A stretch of 8,810 bases of DNA from Bacteroidota bacterium (lineage in GTDB: Bacteria; Bacteroidota; Ignavibacteria; SZUA-365; JAADGX01): positions 1 through 8,810 of the forward strand of contig JALUUP010000366.1 of assembly GCA_027021285.1 (NCBI GenBank), written 5' to 3'. The first letter of the stretch is position 1. Each line of letters begins with the position of its first letter. Below, piece by piece: positions 1-6,717 of the stretch. The translations under genes were made by a program, and so were the position numbers. The notes beneath the pieces were generated by a model. That model saw only the letters and a program-made list of their open reading frames with translations. It did not search any database and was not told the origin of the DNA.

Positions 1-55
1 TCCGCATCCCGGCGGCATCCCCGATGGACGTGCCGCCGAACTTCATGACAATCAT
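1..55 (-). CDS. Aspartate kinase, N-terminal fragment (runs off the left edge)
   Basis: Aspartate kinase makes aspartyl-4-phosphate from aspartate and ATP, the first step of lysine, threonine and methionine synthesis. The minus-strand reading is MIVMKFGGTSIGDAAGMR. KFGGTS is the hallmark N-terminal nucleotide/substrate-binding motif of the amino-acid kinase family as found in aspartokinases (usual form KFGGTSV). The ATG at 53-55 is chosen; an in-frame ATG at 44-46 would give MKFGGTS and is possible. No strong Shine-Dalgarno is seen. Only 18 codons are present, so monofunctional LysC and bifunctional aspartokinase-homoserine dehydrogenase (ThrA/MetL) cannot be separated. The family call is secure from the motif; the rest lies outside the window. 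Confidence 0.85.
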   Translation of the reverse strand, partial: MIVMKFGGTSIGDAAGMR

Positions 56-79
56 GTCAAACCCATGTAGCTCACTGCA

Positions 80-88
80 ATCATACCA
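80..88 (-). promoter_or_regulatory. Candidate extended -10 promoter for the aspartate kinase
   Basis: Read on the minus strand this is TGGTATGAT, an extended -10 (TGn followed by TATGAT, five of six matches to TATAAT). It lies about 25 bases before the aspartokinase ATG. No convincing -35 hexamer sits 17 bases upstream, as is usual for extended -10 promoters. This is a pattern match only, and if the organism uses a Bacteroidota-type sigma factor the consensus would not apply. Confidence 0.3.
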
Positions 89-140
89 GAGAGTAAACTT
101 AGAAAATTACCGCTCGTGAAAAAACGTCCGGGGAGTGAGA

Positions 141-165
141 ATTTGAAAATTGAGATTTGAAAATT
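141..165. repeat. ATTTGAAAATT direct doublet
   Basis: ATTTGAAAATT occurs at 141-151 and again at 155-165, a 14-base period. A looser relative, GAAAATCGAAAATC, occurs near 302-315. It is AT-rich low-complexity intergenic DNA with no recognised function. Confidence 0.6.
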
Positions 166-190
166 CCTGTGAATTGGCGGGTTAGAGGAT

Positions 191-241
191 CAGACCACGG
201 ACCACGGACGACAGACCACGGACCACGGACTACAGACCACG
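191..241. repeat. 21-bp tandem repeat, about 2.4 copies
   Basis: Two copies of a 21-base unit beginning CAGACCACGGACCACGGAC lie at 191-211 and 212-232, differing only in the second-last base (G versus T), followed by a partial third unit at 233-241. Each unit itself contains an 8-base GACCACGG doublet. The tract ends in the palindrome CCACGTGG at 237-244. Open frames across it give Pro-Trp-Ser-Val-Val-Arg-Gly-type repeats that look artificial and should not be annotated as protein. Confidence 0.85.
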
Positions 242-330
242 TGGGGTAATACGAAACGATTTGAGAAGTCGGAGATTCAAACGAAGCCGCCCTCAAGAAG
301 CGGAAAATCGAAAATCATTTCTTCCCTCCA

Positions 331-390
331 CGCACATACGCACTTACGCTCATACGCACATACGCTCATACGCACATACGCACTCACGCT
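331..390. repeat. 8-bp tandem repeat reaching into the kinase stop codon
   Basis: Seven and a half copies of an octamer of form CGC(A/T)C(A/T)(T/C)A: CGCACATA at 331, 355 and 371, CGCTCATA at 347 and 363, with variants CGCACTTA at 339 and CGCACTCA at 379. The last full unit supplies the complement of the kinase TGA stop (384-386), and the next partial unit supplies its last sense codon. The period is not a multiple of three, so copy-number change would alter sequence beyond the stop but not the kinase itself. Confidence 0.85.
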
Positions 391-3110
391 TCCTCCGCCT
401 TCAACGGCAAGGTGAAATGAAACGCCGATCCCTCGCCGACGGTGCTTTCGACCCATATTTCCCCGCCGAGAGAATTGATGATCTTCTTCACGATGGCAAG
501 GCCGGCGCCCGTGCTGTCTTCCTCGTCCGCCGTCTGCAAGCGGCGGAACAACAGGAAGATTTCCTTCTGGCTTGCTTCCGGTATGCCAATCCCGTTGTCC
601 CGCACAACGATTTCCACCATGTCGTCGTCCCGCTTTGCGGCGGTGATGACAACCTCGATGTTTTCCTTGTTATTGTACTTGATCGCGTTGGAAATCAGGT
701 TCTGGAATACCTGGCGCATGCGCTGGAGATCGGTCTTGATAACCGGCAGAGGTTCCGGAACGTTGATCGTGACGTGGCGCTCTTCCATCCGTATCTGGAA
801 TTCCTGCTTGATGGATTCGATCACCTGGTTGAGATCGACGTCCACTTTCTCGCCCACTACCCGTCCGATGCGGGCCAGCTCCAGGACGTCGGAAATCAGG
901 TGGTTCATGCGCTGAACGGAGTTGACGATGATATTCATCCATTCCGCGCTCTCGTCGGTGAGCGCGTCGGTCAGCTCGTCTTTCAAAAGCTCCGTGAAAC
1001 CCTCGATGGCAATCAGCGGCGCGCGGAGGTCGTGGGAAATGGTGTAGGCGAACTGTTCCAGCTCCTTGTTCATGGCTTCCAGTTTCGCCGTCCGCTCGGA
1101 AACCAGTTGTTCGAGCTTCTCGGAATAGTAGGTCAGTTCCTGCGTGCGTTCCTCCACCAGTTTCTCCAGCTTTTGCGAATACTGCTGGAGTTGGAATTCC
1201 AGGGTCCTGCGATCCGTCATGTCCCGCACCACCGCGCAGTAGCGTGGACCGTGTGACGTATGGAAACGCGAACAGCGCACGTTGCAGTACAGGACCTTGC
1301 CCAGCTTGGTAAACAGGATGGCGTTGAAATCGATGTTGCCTTCCCTCTCGAGGCGATCCATCCTGCCGTGGACGGCGTTGTCCGGAACCCGCATCAGCTT
1401 CTGCCACGGCGAATCCTGCAGCTCGTGCTGTTCGTACCCGAACATCTGGGAGAACTGGTGATTGCACATGAAGCGCGTGATGGGCAGATCGAAGATGGCC
1501 AGTCCGTCCGGAGACGATTCGAACATCATGCGGAAGTGCTCCTCGGAATCCCGGAGCTGGAGCTCGACCTTCTTGTACCGGGAGACGTCGCGAATGATGC
1601 CGTTCACGTAGCTCACTTCGCCCTCCGAGTCAAACTCGAACGACTTGACGTCGCTGATCCAGATGATCTCGCCGTCTTTCCGACGGAACCGGTACTCGAC
1701 TTCAAGCGGCCCACAGCCAGGCCCCTTCGCCAGGTGTTGCTGGATGGTGTGCGAGAGAAAACGGAAATCCTCTTCGGGAACCTGGTCTTTCAAAATCGCC
1801 GCAGGATCGAGAGAGAATTCTTCCACCGTGAAGCCCGTCTGTTCGAGCACGGACGAGGAAATAAATTCGAAGGCGTTTCGTTTGACATCGAGCCGGTACA
1901 CCACGTCCGGCACGCTGGAGACAACATGCGACACATCGGCCACGCGATCGACTTTCCCGTCTTTTTCAGGCTCCCGCTCGGACATGGAGAGAACGATACT
2001 GCGCTTTCCGCTCTTGTGCAGGATGGGTTGGTAGCGAAGCGCAAGCGACTTCTTACCCTTGAATTTCGCCGGGATGGGAAACTCCTTCGCCTTTCCCTCG
2101 AAAACCTTTCTTACGACCGTATCCGCGTCCGCCTTTCTTAGACCGAGAACCTCGGGATCGGATGTCTCGAAAAGCTCGGTGGAGATAACGGTGCGCGCGT
2201 CGGAGACGTTCAGCATTTCCAACGCGCGCTTGTTGATGTCGATCAGGCGGCCTTCTTCGTTGAACAGCACCAAACCGTGGGGAGCGCCGCGGAAGATATA
2301 TTGAAACCTCTCTTCCGAAACCGCGCCGTGTTGGGCCTCTTTTCGCAGCAGTGAAAAGTCATGAAAGACAAACAACAGGTAGTGATTCCCTGTTTCGGTG
2401 TGAATACTTTCAATACGAATCTCAAGGAAGATATTTTCCGTCCCGCTTTCCAGGCTGATTTCAACGGGTTGTTCGTTCGGGTCGGAGACGAGACGCTGAA
2501 AAGGCTGCTCGATACTTTCGCGCAACGACTCGGGGAAGAGAGAGAAAACCGTTGCACCCAGAACATCGGCCAAAGAGCGATGAACCATGTTGGAAAAAGC
2601 GGGGTTGGCGAACACGATGTTCCCGCCGGTATCGGTCAGGCACACGCTGTCCCGGATGTTTTCCAGGATGATGGACATTTCTTCCAACACCGTCTGCAGC
2701 CGTCCCTCGGAATATTCTTCGCGCGCCACGGGGTGCAGGCTCATGAAAAACAACCGGTCTTTTTCCAGCTCCATCACCTCGCCCCGCGACCGTGCCGAAA
2801 CGACAACGCCATCGTCGCGCTTGATGTTGACCATGCCGGTGTACCGCCGTTCCGCCGCTTTTCCCGTGCCGTTGATGACATCCTTCAACCGGAAATCCGC
2901 GAACAGATCGTCGTCGGTCCGATCCAGGAGCTGGTCGGAGGAAGCGCCGAACACGTCGCAGGCGGCCTCGTTGCAATGCACCAGCCGGCCCTCCGGAACC
3001 TGGAACACGAGGATCGGTTCGCAGGCTACATCGCAAAACCTCCTGTACAGGTTTGTATCAAGTGTAAAGTGCTTCGATTGTTCGGCCTTGCCCATACGCT
3101 CTCGAATCAT
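384..3110 (-). CDS. Soluble multi-PAS sensor histidine kinase
   Basis: This is a 908-residue two-component sensor that should autophosphorylate on a histidine and pass phosphate to a response regulator not found in this window. No transmembrane helix or signal peptide is visible, so it is probably cytosolic. PAS-like modules lie at about 22-130, 140-258, 265-375, 392-512 (ending RDVSRYKKVE, a PAC-type end) and 518-635 (ending VVRDMTDRRTLE). A coiled coil spans about 636-690. The HisKA H-box is ISHDLRAPL with phospho-acceptor His693. The HATPase domain shows the N-box NLISNAIKYN (804-813), G1 box DNGIGIP (838-844), F box around IFLLFRRL and G2 box GAGLAIV (868-874), all intact. The ATG at 3108-3110 is preceded by GGGGGAG at good spacing. 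PAS1 has four cysteines (26, 30, 46, 51). It lacks a receiver domain. Its signal is unknown. Confidence 0.93.
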   Translation of the reverse strand: MIRERMGKAEQSKHFTLDTNLYRRFCDVACEPILVFQVPEGRLVHCNEAACDVFGASSDQLLDRTDDDLFADFRLKDVINGTGKAAERRYTGMVNIKRDDGVVVSARSRGEVMELEKDRLFFMSLHPVAREEYSEGRLQTVLEEMSIILENIRDSVCLTDTGGNIVFANPAFSNMVHRSLADVLGATVFSLFPESLRESIEQPFQRLVSDPNEQPVEISLESGTENIFLEIRIESIHTETGNHYLLFVFHDFSLLRKEAQHGAVSEERFQYIFRGAPHGLVLFNEEGRLIDINKRALEMLNVSDARTVISTELFETSDPEVLGLRKADADTVVRKVFEGKAKEFPIPAKFKGKKSLALRYQPILHKSGKRSIVLSMSEREPEKDGKVDRVADVSHVVSSVPDVVYRLDVKRNAFEFISSSVLEQTGFTVEEFSLDPAAILKDQVPEEDFRFLSHTIQQHLAKGPGCGPLEVEYRFRRKDGEIIWISDVKSFEFDSEGEVSYVNGIIRDVSRYKKVELQLRDSEEHFRMMFESSPDGLAIFDLPITRFMCNHQFSQMFGYEQHELQDSPWQKLMRVPDNAVHGRMDRLEREGNIDFNAILFTKLGKVLYCNVRCSRFHTSHGPRYCAVVRDMTDRRTLEFQLQQYSQKLEKLVEERTQELTYYSEKLEQLVSERTAKLEAMNKELEQFAYTISHDLRAPLIAIEGFTELLKDELTDALTDESAEWMNIIVNSVQRMNHLISDVLELARIGRVVGEKVDVDLNQVIESIKQEFQIRMEERHVTINVPEPLPVIKTDLQRMRQVFQNLISNAIKYNNKENIEVVITAAKRDDDMVEIVVRDNGIGIPEASQKEIFLLFRRLQTADEEDSTGAGLAIVKKIINSLGGEIWVESTVGEGSAFHFTLPLKAEEA

Positions 3111-3140
3111 TCATCTCCCCCATGAAATGTTATCATCGCT

Positions 3141-3169
3141 TTTAAATAAGCGGCTTGTTCTGAATTCAA
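3141..3169 (-). promoter_or_regulatory. Candidate sigma70-type promoter of the histidine kinase, -10 inside a dyad
   Basis: On the minus strand TTGAAT (3164-3169) and TTTAAA (3141-3146) are separated by exactly 17 bases, each matching four of six consensus positions. The -10 is embedded in the inverted repeat CGCTT-N6-AAGCG (3137-3152), which could be an operator. The kinase ATG lies about 30 bases downstream. Pattern match only. Confidence 0.4.
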
Positions 3170-3197
3170 GTTAGAAATCCCGCCTGTCGGATGCAAT

Positions 3198-3230
3198 GGA
3201 ATCAATTCCCACGTTTGCATTTATTGCAAA
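3198..3230. promoter_or_regulatory. Two dyads in the divergent control region (possible operators)
   Basis: GGAAT-CA-ATTCC (3198-3209) and TTTGCA-TTTAT-TGCAAA (3214-3230) are perfect inverted repeats five bases apart. They sit midway between the divergent kinase and hydrolase starts, and a further TGCAA half-site is at 3192-3196. This is where a shared regulator would be expected to bind. No regulator gene is in the window, and short AT-rich dyads can arise by chance. Confidence 0.35.
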
Positions 3231-3273
3231 ATTATCACATTTATTTTCATTAACATGTTGACAGAGACAAGAA

Positions 3274-3279
3274 AAGGAG
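3274..3279 (+). promoter_or_regulatory. Shine-Dalgarno AAGGAG that decides the TTG start
   Basis: AAGGAG ends five bases before TTG 3285-3287, an ideal spacing. This favours the TTG over the upstream ATG at 3255. Confidence 0.65.
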
Positions 3280-3284
3280 TTGTT

Positions 3285-4055
3285 TTGACATTTTGCCGTC
3301 TTTTTCAATACAAGAAAACGAAAATATCCTACCGCGTTCTCGGAAAAGCGACTGGTGAACCCATCCTGATGCTGCACGGGATGCTGGGAACGTTCGAACG
3401 GGAACTGGCCTGCATGGTTCCGTATTTTTCCGACTACCAACTCATATGCCCCGACCTTCCCGCCCACGGCGCGTCGACGGGTGCCGCCATGGATCCTCGC
3501 CACACGGCGGAAATGATGACTGCGTTGTGCGCGCATCTCGCTCTGCCACGTGTCCATGTATTCGGGTATTCCTACGGAGGATTCGTCGGGTTGATGATGG
3601 CGAAACGTAATCCGGAGGACGTGAGCGCCCTGATGATGCACGCGACACGGTTCTTCTGGACGCAACCGGAAGCGGACGAGTTCGCCGCGAATCTCCGCCC
3701 GGTTGTTCTTGCCGAAACCAATCCCCGGTGGGTCGAGGTTCTCCGCGAAGATCACGCACCACAGGGCGCGGACCACTGGAAGAAGCTTTGCCGTATCGCT
3801 TCCACGTACGTGGTCACTTTGCCGCATTCCATGAGCACGGTCGATGTTTCCACCATCGCAACCCCCGTCTGTGTTTCGTGCGGCGACCGCGACGCGATGC
3901 TCCCCGTGAAAGAAGCAGAGCGACTCGCCGGGATGCTTCCCCGGGGTTCACTGGCCGTCATCCCGGATTCGGCGCATCCCATGCAGGAAACACAAACCGG
4001 CGCCCTGGCCGGAATCTCGTTGGAATTCTTCCGCGCACACAGCATATTCTCTTGA
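3285..4055 (+). CDS. Alpha/beta hydrolase
   Basis: This is a 256-residue alpha/beta-hydrolase-fold enzyme, probably a cytosolic serine hydrolase acting on an ester, amide or similar bond. The oxyanion-hole motif is LMLHGMLG (His31-Gly32), the nucleophile elbow is GYSYGG with Ser96, the acid is Asp203 in GDRDAMLP and the base is His231 in SAHPMQ, so the triad is complete. The cap region between strands 6 and 7 (about 120-180) is modest in size. The TTG at 3285 is chosen because AAGGAG at 3274-3279 sits five bases before it and the encoded protein starts just ahead of the first strand. An in-frame ATG at 3255 would add ten residues, has no good Shine-Dalgarno and would place AAGGAG inside the gene. 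The stop is one base before the next gene, so the two are likely translationally coupled. The substrate cannot be told from sequence; haloperoxidase-, esterase- and C-C-hydrolase-like members share these motifs. Confidence 0.88.
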   Translation: MTFCRLFQYKKTKISYRVLGKATGEPILMLHGMLGTFERELACMVPYFSDYQLICPDLPAHGASTGAAMDPRHTAEMMTALCAHLALPRVHVFGYSYGGFVGLMMAKRNPEDVSALMMHATRFFWTQPEADEFAANLRPVVLAETNPRWVEVLREDHAPQGADHWKKLCRIASTYVVTLPHSMSTVDVSTIATPVCVSCGDRDAMLPVKEAERLAGMLPRGSLAVIPDSAHPMQETQTGALAGISLEFFRAHSIFS

Positions 4056-4056
4056 T

Positions 4057-5187
4057 ATGAAAAACCGATTTACGCGGGCCGAGGGAAAAGAAGTCTTCGA
4101 AGGAAACGAGTTGATCGTGAAAGGCGCCCTCGAGGCCGGCGTCTCTCTTTTCACGGGCTATCCCGGTTCGCCTGTGGCGAGTGTGTTTACGGTGCTGGAA
4201 CAGATCGGCGACCTGCTGAAGGAGTACGGCATCAAGGGCATTATCGCCAACAACGAGAACCAGGCCGCTTCCCTGCTCCACGGCGCCATGTCTGTGCCGG
4301 GCGTGCGGGCAATGGCCGTGTTCAAGAGCGTGGGCGCGTACGTGGCCCTCGACGGTATGGCGATCGTCAATTACACCGTCCCGGAAACGGGCAGCGCGGC
4401 CCTCTGCGTCGCGGGCGACGACCCGGCTCTCTCCAGCACGCAAGTCGGCGCCGATTCGCGCTACACGTTTTTCTCAGCAAAGATCCCGGTTTTCGAACCG
4501 GCCACCAACCAGGAAATCAAGGACTGGATCAAGCTCGCGCTCGATGTCGCGGCGCGCTCCCAGCTCCTGTCAGGAATGATTATCACCACCAACCAGGCGG
4601 ACGGAGGCGGCACGGTGGTCGTCCAGCCGAACGTGAAGCCTGTCGTCTCGATGCATCACCGGGTGATGGTGGACACAAGCAATATCCGGGTGCGCCAGAG
4701 GGTTGCCGTTCCCCCCAACTCCGGCGAGCTCGAGCGCGACATTATCGAGAGGCGCATGCCCCGGTTCCTGGAAATCATCCGCGAATCCGGTTTGAACCGC
4801 GTGGAGCCTGGACCGGACCGCCGGATCGGATTCATCACAAGCGGCAATACGTACAACTACCTCCGGCATGCTCTCCACGAGCTTGGCGCTGACTGCGAGT
4901 TTCCCGTGCTCAAACTCGGCGTCACCTACCCGGTCGATCCGGAGATCGTGCTGGCGTTCGCCGCGGAGGCGGAAGAGTTGTTCGTGGTCGAAGAGAAACG
5001 CGGCTTTATCGAATCGCAGGTCACGGAAATCCTTCGCGACGCCCGACAATCAGGCCGGATGGACTTCAGCAACGTGTGGGGAAAGCGATTTCCGGGCGAT
5101 CTGCCGGGCATCCCGGAAGCGGGCGGCCTCGATCCCGGCATACTCATCAAGCGCATCGGCAACATGCTGCTCGCGCGATTGGCGTAA
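4057..5187 (+). CDS. IorA-like protein: pyrimidine-binding and transketolase-C halves only
   Basis: This 376-residue protein matches the first part of indolepyruvate:ferredoxin oxidoreductase alpha subunit (IorA), an enzyme that oxidatively decarboxylates aryl 2-oxoacids to acyl-CoA. The TPP-pyrimidine domain shows TGYPGSP (33-39), NNENQAAS (65-72, with Glu67 placed like the glutamate that activates the cofactor), GDDP (120-123), SRY (134-136) and KIPVFEP (142-148). The second domain shows GFITSGNTYNYL (258-269), KLGVTYP (286-292) and FVVEEKRGFIESQ (309-321), all typical of IorA. Full IorA is about 600 residues and continues into a TPP-diphosphate domain and usually a 2[4Fe-4S] ferredoxin domain. 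This protein ends at the linker, and none of the missing part is found downstream. The ATG starts one base after the hydrolase stop with no Shine-Dalgarno, suggesting coupled translation. It would need a separate TPP subunit, or has another role. Family call confident, activity uncertain. Confidence 0.85.
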   Translation: MKNRFTRAEGKEVFEGNELIVKGALEAGVSLFTGYPGSPVASVFTVLEQIGDLLKEYGIKGIIANNENQAASLLHGAMSVPGVRAMAVFKSVGAYVALDGMAIVNYTVPETGSAALCVAGDDPALSSTQVGADSRYTFFSAKIPVFEPATNQEIKDWIKLALDVAARSQLLSGMIITTNQADGGGTVVVQPNVKPVVSMHHRVMVDTSNIRVRQRVAVPPNSGELERDIIERRMPRFLEIIRESGLNRVEPGPDRRIGFITSGNTYNYLRHALHELGADCEFPVLKLGVTYPVDPEIVLAFAAEAEELFVVEEKRGFIESQVTEILRDARQSGRMDFSNVWGKRFPGDLPGIPEAGGLDPGILIKRIGNMLLARLA

Positions 5188-5234
5188 AGCATACGGCTTC
5201 GCGAAGCGCAACAACATGCAGGAAGGAAGGAACC

Positions 5235-6419
5235 ATGAATCGAATGATTGACGAAAAAATCGCCCAGGCCATTGACATCCTCCGGGAAAAACGCATCGAC
5301 GCCTGGCTCATCTTCGTGCGGGAAAGCGCAACCATGCCCGACCCCGCCATCGACATGGTGGTGGGCTCGCATTGCACCTGGCAGACGGCATATATCATCA
5401 CCGCGGGCGGGGACACCATCGCCATCGCGGGCAGTCTCGACACGGCCAACATCGAACAGCACGGCCACTTCCGGTCGGTGCGCTCCTACGTGGAAGGCAT
5501 CGGACCGGAGCTGCGGAGCGTGTTAAAAGACCTGAAACCGAAAAAGATCGCCGTCAACTATTCCACCAGCTCGCCCATGGCAGACGGGCTGACACACGGC
5601 ATGTACCTGCAACTGGCGGAATACCTCAAAGACACGCCGTATGCCCGGCGCCTTGTTTCCGCGGAGGACATTTTCGCCGCTCTCCGGGGCCGCAAATCAC
5701 CGCAGGAAATCCGGCGCATCCGGGCCGCGATCAGGGAGACGCTGGACATCTACGATCTTGTCACCGGCTACTTGCGGCCGGGATTGACCGAGCGCAAGGT
5801 GGCGGACTTCATTCTCCGCGAGGTCAGAAGACGAAAGCTCGACCTTGCCTGGGACCCCGACCACTGCCCCGCGGTGTTCACCGGTCCGGACACGCCGGGA
5901 GCCCACACGGGACCCACCAATCGCACAATCCGCCCCGGCCACATCCTGAACATCGACTTCGGCGTCAAGGTGGAGGGATATTGCTCCGATCTCCAACGCA
6001 CCTGGTACATCCGACGAAAAGGCGAGAAGCAGGCGCCACGGGAAGTGCTGCGGGGATTCAACGTCATCCGCGATGCAATCAAAATGGCGGCGGACTACCT
6101 CCGGCCCGGCGCGGTATGCTGGAAAGTGGACATGGTGGCCCGCAAGCACATTACCGCCAGCGGTTACGACGAGTATCCCCACGCGCTCGGGCACCAGGTG
6201 GGACGCGCGGCCCACGACGGGGGCTCCGTGCTCTGTCCACGCTGGGAGCGATACGGCAGGCTCCCGTACACGAAAGTGGAAGCGCAACAGGTGTACACGC
6301 TGGAACCGCGGCTGACCGTCGAAGGATACGGCGTAGCAACCATCGAGGAAATCGTACTCGTCGCACCGGAAAAAACGAGGTTTCTCTCGAAACCCCAGCG
6401 GCGGCTGTACGTGGTCTGA
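5235..6419 (+). CDS. M24-family metallopeptidase (Xaa-Pro peptidase/creatinase type)
   Basis: This 394-residue pita-bread-fold enzyme probably cleaves Xaa-Pro or a related amide bond using two metal ions in the cytosol. An N-terminal creatinase-type domain spans about 1-150 and the catalytic domain about 155-394. The five metal ligands are present: Asp241 (NIDFG), Asp252 (CSDLQRT), His320 (ALGHQVG), Glu357 (TLEPRL) and Glu371 (TIEEIVLV). His224 in GAHTGP and His316 match further conserved active-site histidines. Methionine aminopeptidases are shorter and lack the N-terminal domain, so prolidase, aminopeptidase P or a creatinase-like amidinohydrolase fit better. The ATG at 5235 follows GGAAGGAAGG, and 47 bases separate it from the IorA-like stop. 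Longer readings starting inside the upstream gene are rejected. No signal peptide. Likely cotranscribed with the two upstream genes. Confidence 0.9.
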   Translation: MNRMIDEKIAQAIDILREKRIDAWLIFVRESATMPDPAIDMVVGSHCTWQTAYIITAGGDTIAIAGSLDTANIEQHGHFRSVRSYVEGIGPELRSVLKDLKPKKIAVNYSTSSPMADGLTHGMYLQLAEYLKDTPYARRLVSAEDIFAALRGRKSPQEIRRIRAAIRETLDIYDLVTGYLRPGLTERKVADFILREVRRRKLDLAWDPDHCPAVFTGPDTPGAHTGPTNRTIRPGHILNIDFGVKVEGYCSDLQRTWYIRRKGEKQAPREVLRGFNVIRDAIKMAADYLRPGAVCWKVDMVARKHITASGYDEYPHALGHQVGRAAHDGGSVLCPRWERYGRLPYTKVEAQQVYTLEPRLTVEGYGVATIEEIVLVAPEKTRFLSKPQRRLYVV

Positions 6420-6439
6420 TTGTAAAATTTTTCTGGTAC

Positions 6440-6468
6440 TTGAAAAACAAGAGAAAATTATCTACATT
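6440..6468 (+). promoter_or_regulatory. Candidate sigma70-type promoter for the octaheme cytochrome
   Basis: TTGAAA (6440-6445) and TACATT (6463-6468) are separated by exactly 17 bases, with five and four of six consensus matches. An inverted repeat ATAGAT-N9-ATCTAT starts eight bases downstream at 6476, about where transcription would begin, and could be an operator. Pattern match only. Confidence 0.45.
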
Positions 6469-6711
6469 TAAATCGATAGATGACTCGAATATCTATATTT
6501 TCTTTGTACTGACTCACACAGAACAGGAACAACCCCGGAAACCACGCGCATGAGCCAGCACCGGGAACACATCTTCTCTCGATTTTCGATCTCAACATTT
6601 CACGATAACGTACCTTGTCATCGCGGTTTTCCGACCTTTTCCCGGTCCGGGGCCGCAGGTTGTGCGCCCGCGACATCGCCGGCGCTTCACCATTCAGTAG
6701 TTTTAATCCAC

Positions 6712-6717
6712 AGGAGG
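6712..6717 (+). promoter_or_regulatory. Shine-Dalgarno AGGAGG for the cytochrome
   Basis: A perfect AGGAGG lies five bases before ATG 6723-6725. It fixes the cytochrome start and rules out longer in-frame starts upstream. Confidence 0.85.

Larger units (their letters stand above)
56..383. other. Intergenic gap of 328 bases, rich in simple repeats
   Basis: No gene is supported here. Reading right to left, it holds a period-8 tract that starts inside the end of the kinase gene, a short A-rich stretch with GAAAATC doubled (about 303-315), a period-21 tract, an ATTTGAAAATT doublet, and the probable aspartokinase promoter. No hairpin-plus-T-run terminator was found for the kinase gene, so transcription from 3110 could continue toward the aspartokinase. 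Confidence 0.6.

Noticed and set aside
99..296. Minus-strand frame rich in repeated Trp-Ser-Val-Val-Arg-Gly-Pro
   Set aside because: This is only a translation of the 21-base tandem repeat. There is no ribosome binding site and no domain.
331..390. CRISPR-like array
   Set aside because: The units are 8 bases with no spacers, so this is a simple tandem repeat. The 21-base tract is likewise without spacers.
261..1256. Plus-strand reading frame of 331 codons over the kinase gene
   Set aside because: It starts in the octamer repeat and runs antisense to the kinase in a high-GC shadow frame. The translation has no recognisable domain, whereas the opposite strand encodes intact kinase motifs.
5196..5207. 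Palindrome GCTTCGCGAAGC between the IorA-like and M24 genes
   Set aside because: As a hairpin it has only a four-pair stem with a CGCG loop and no T run, so it is not a terminator. A 12-base palindrome in GC-rich DNA can occur by chance.
5076..5234. N-terminal extension of the M24 gene into the IorA-like gene
   Set aside because: The extension overlaps a well-supported gene. The ATG at 5235 has a good Shine-Dalgarno and begins at the normal family N-terminus.
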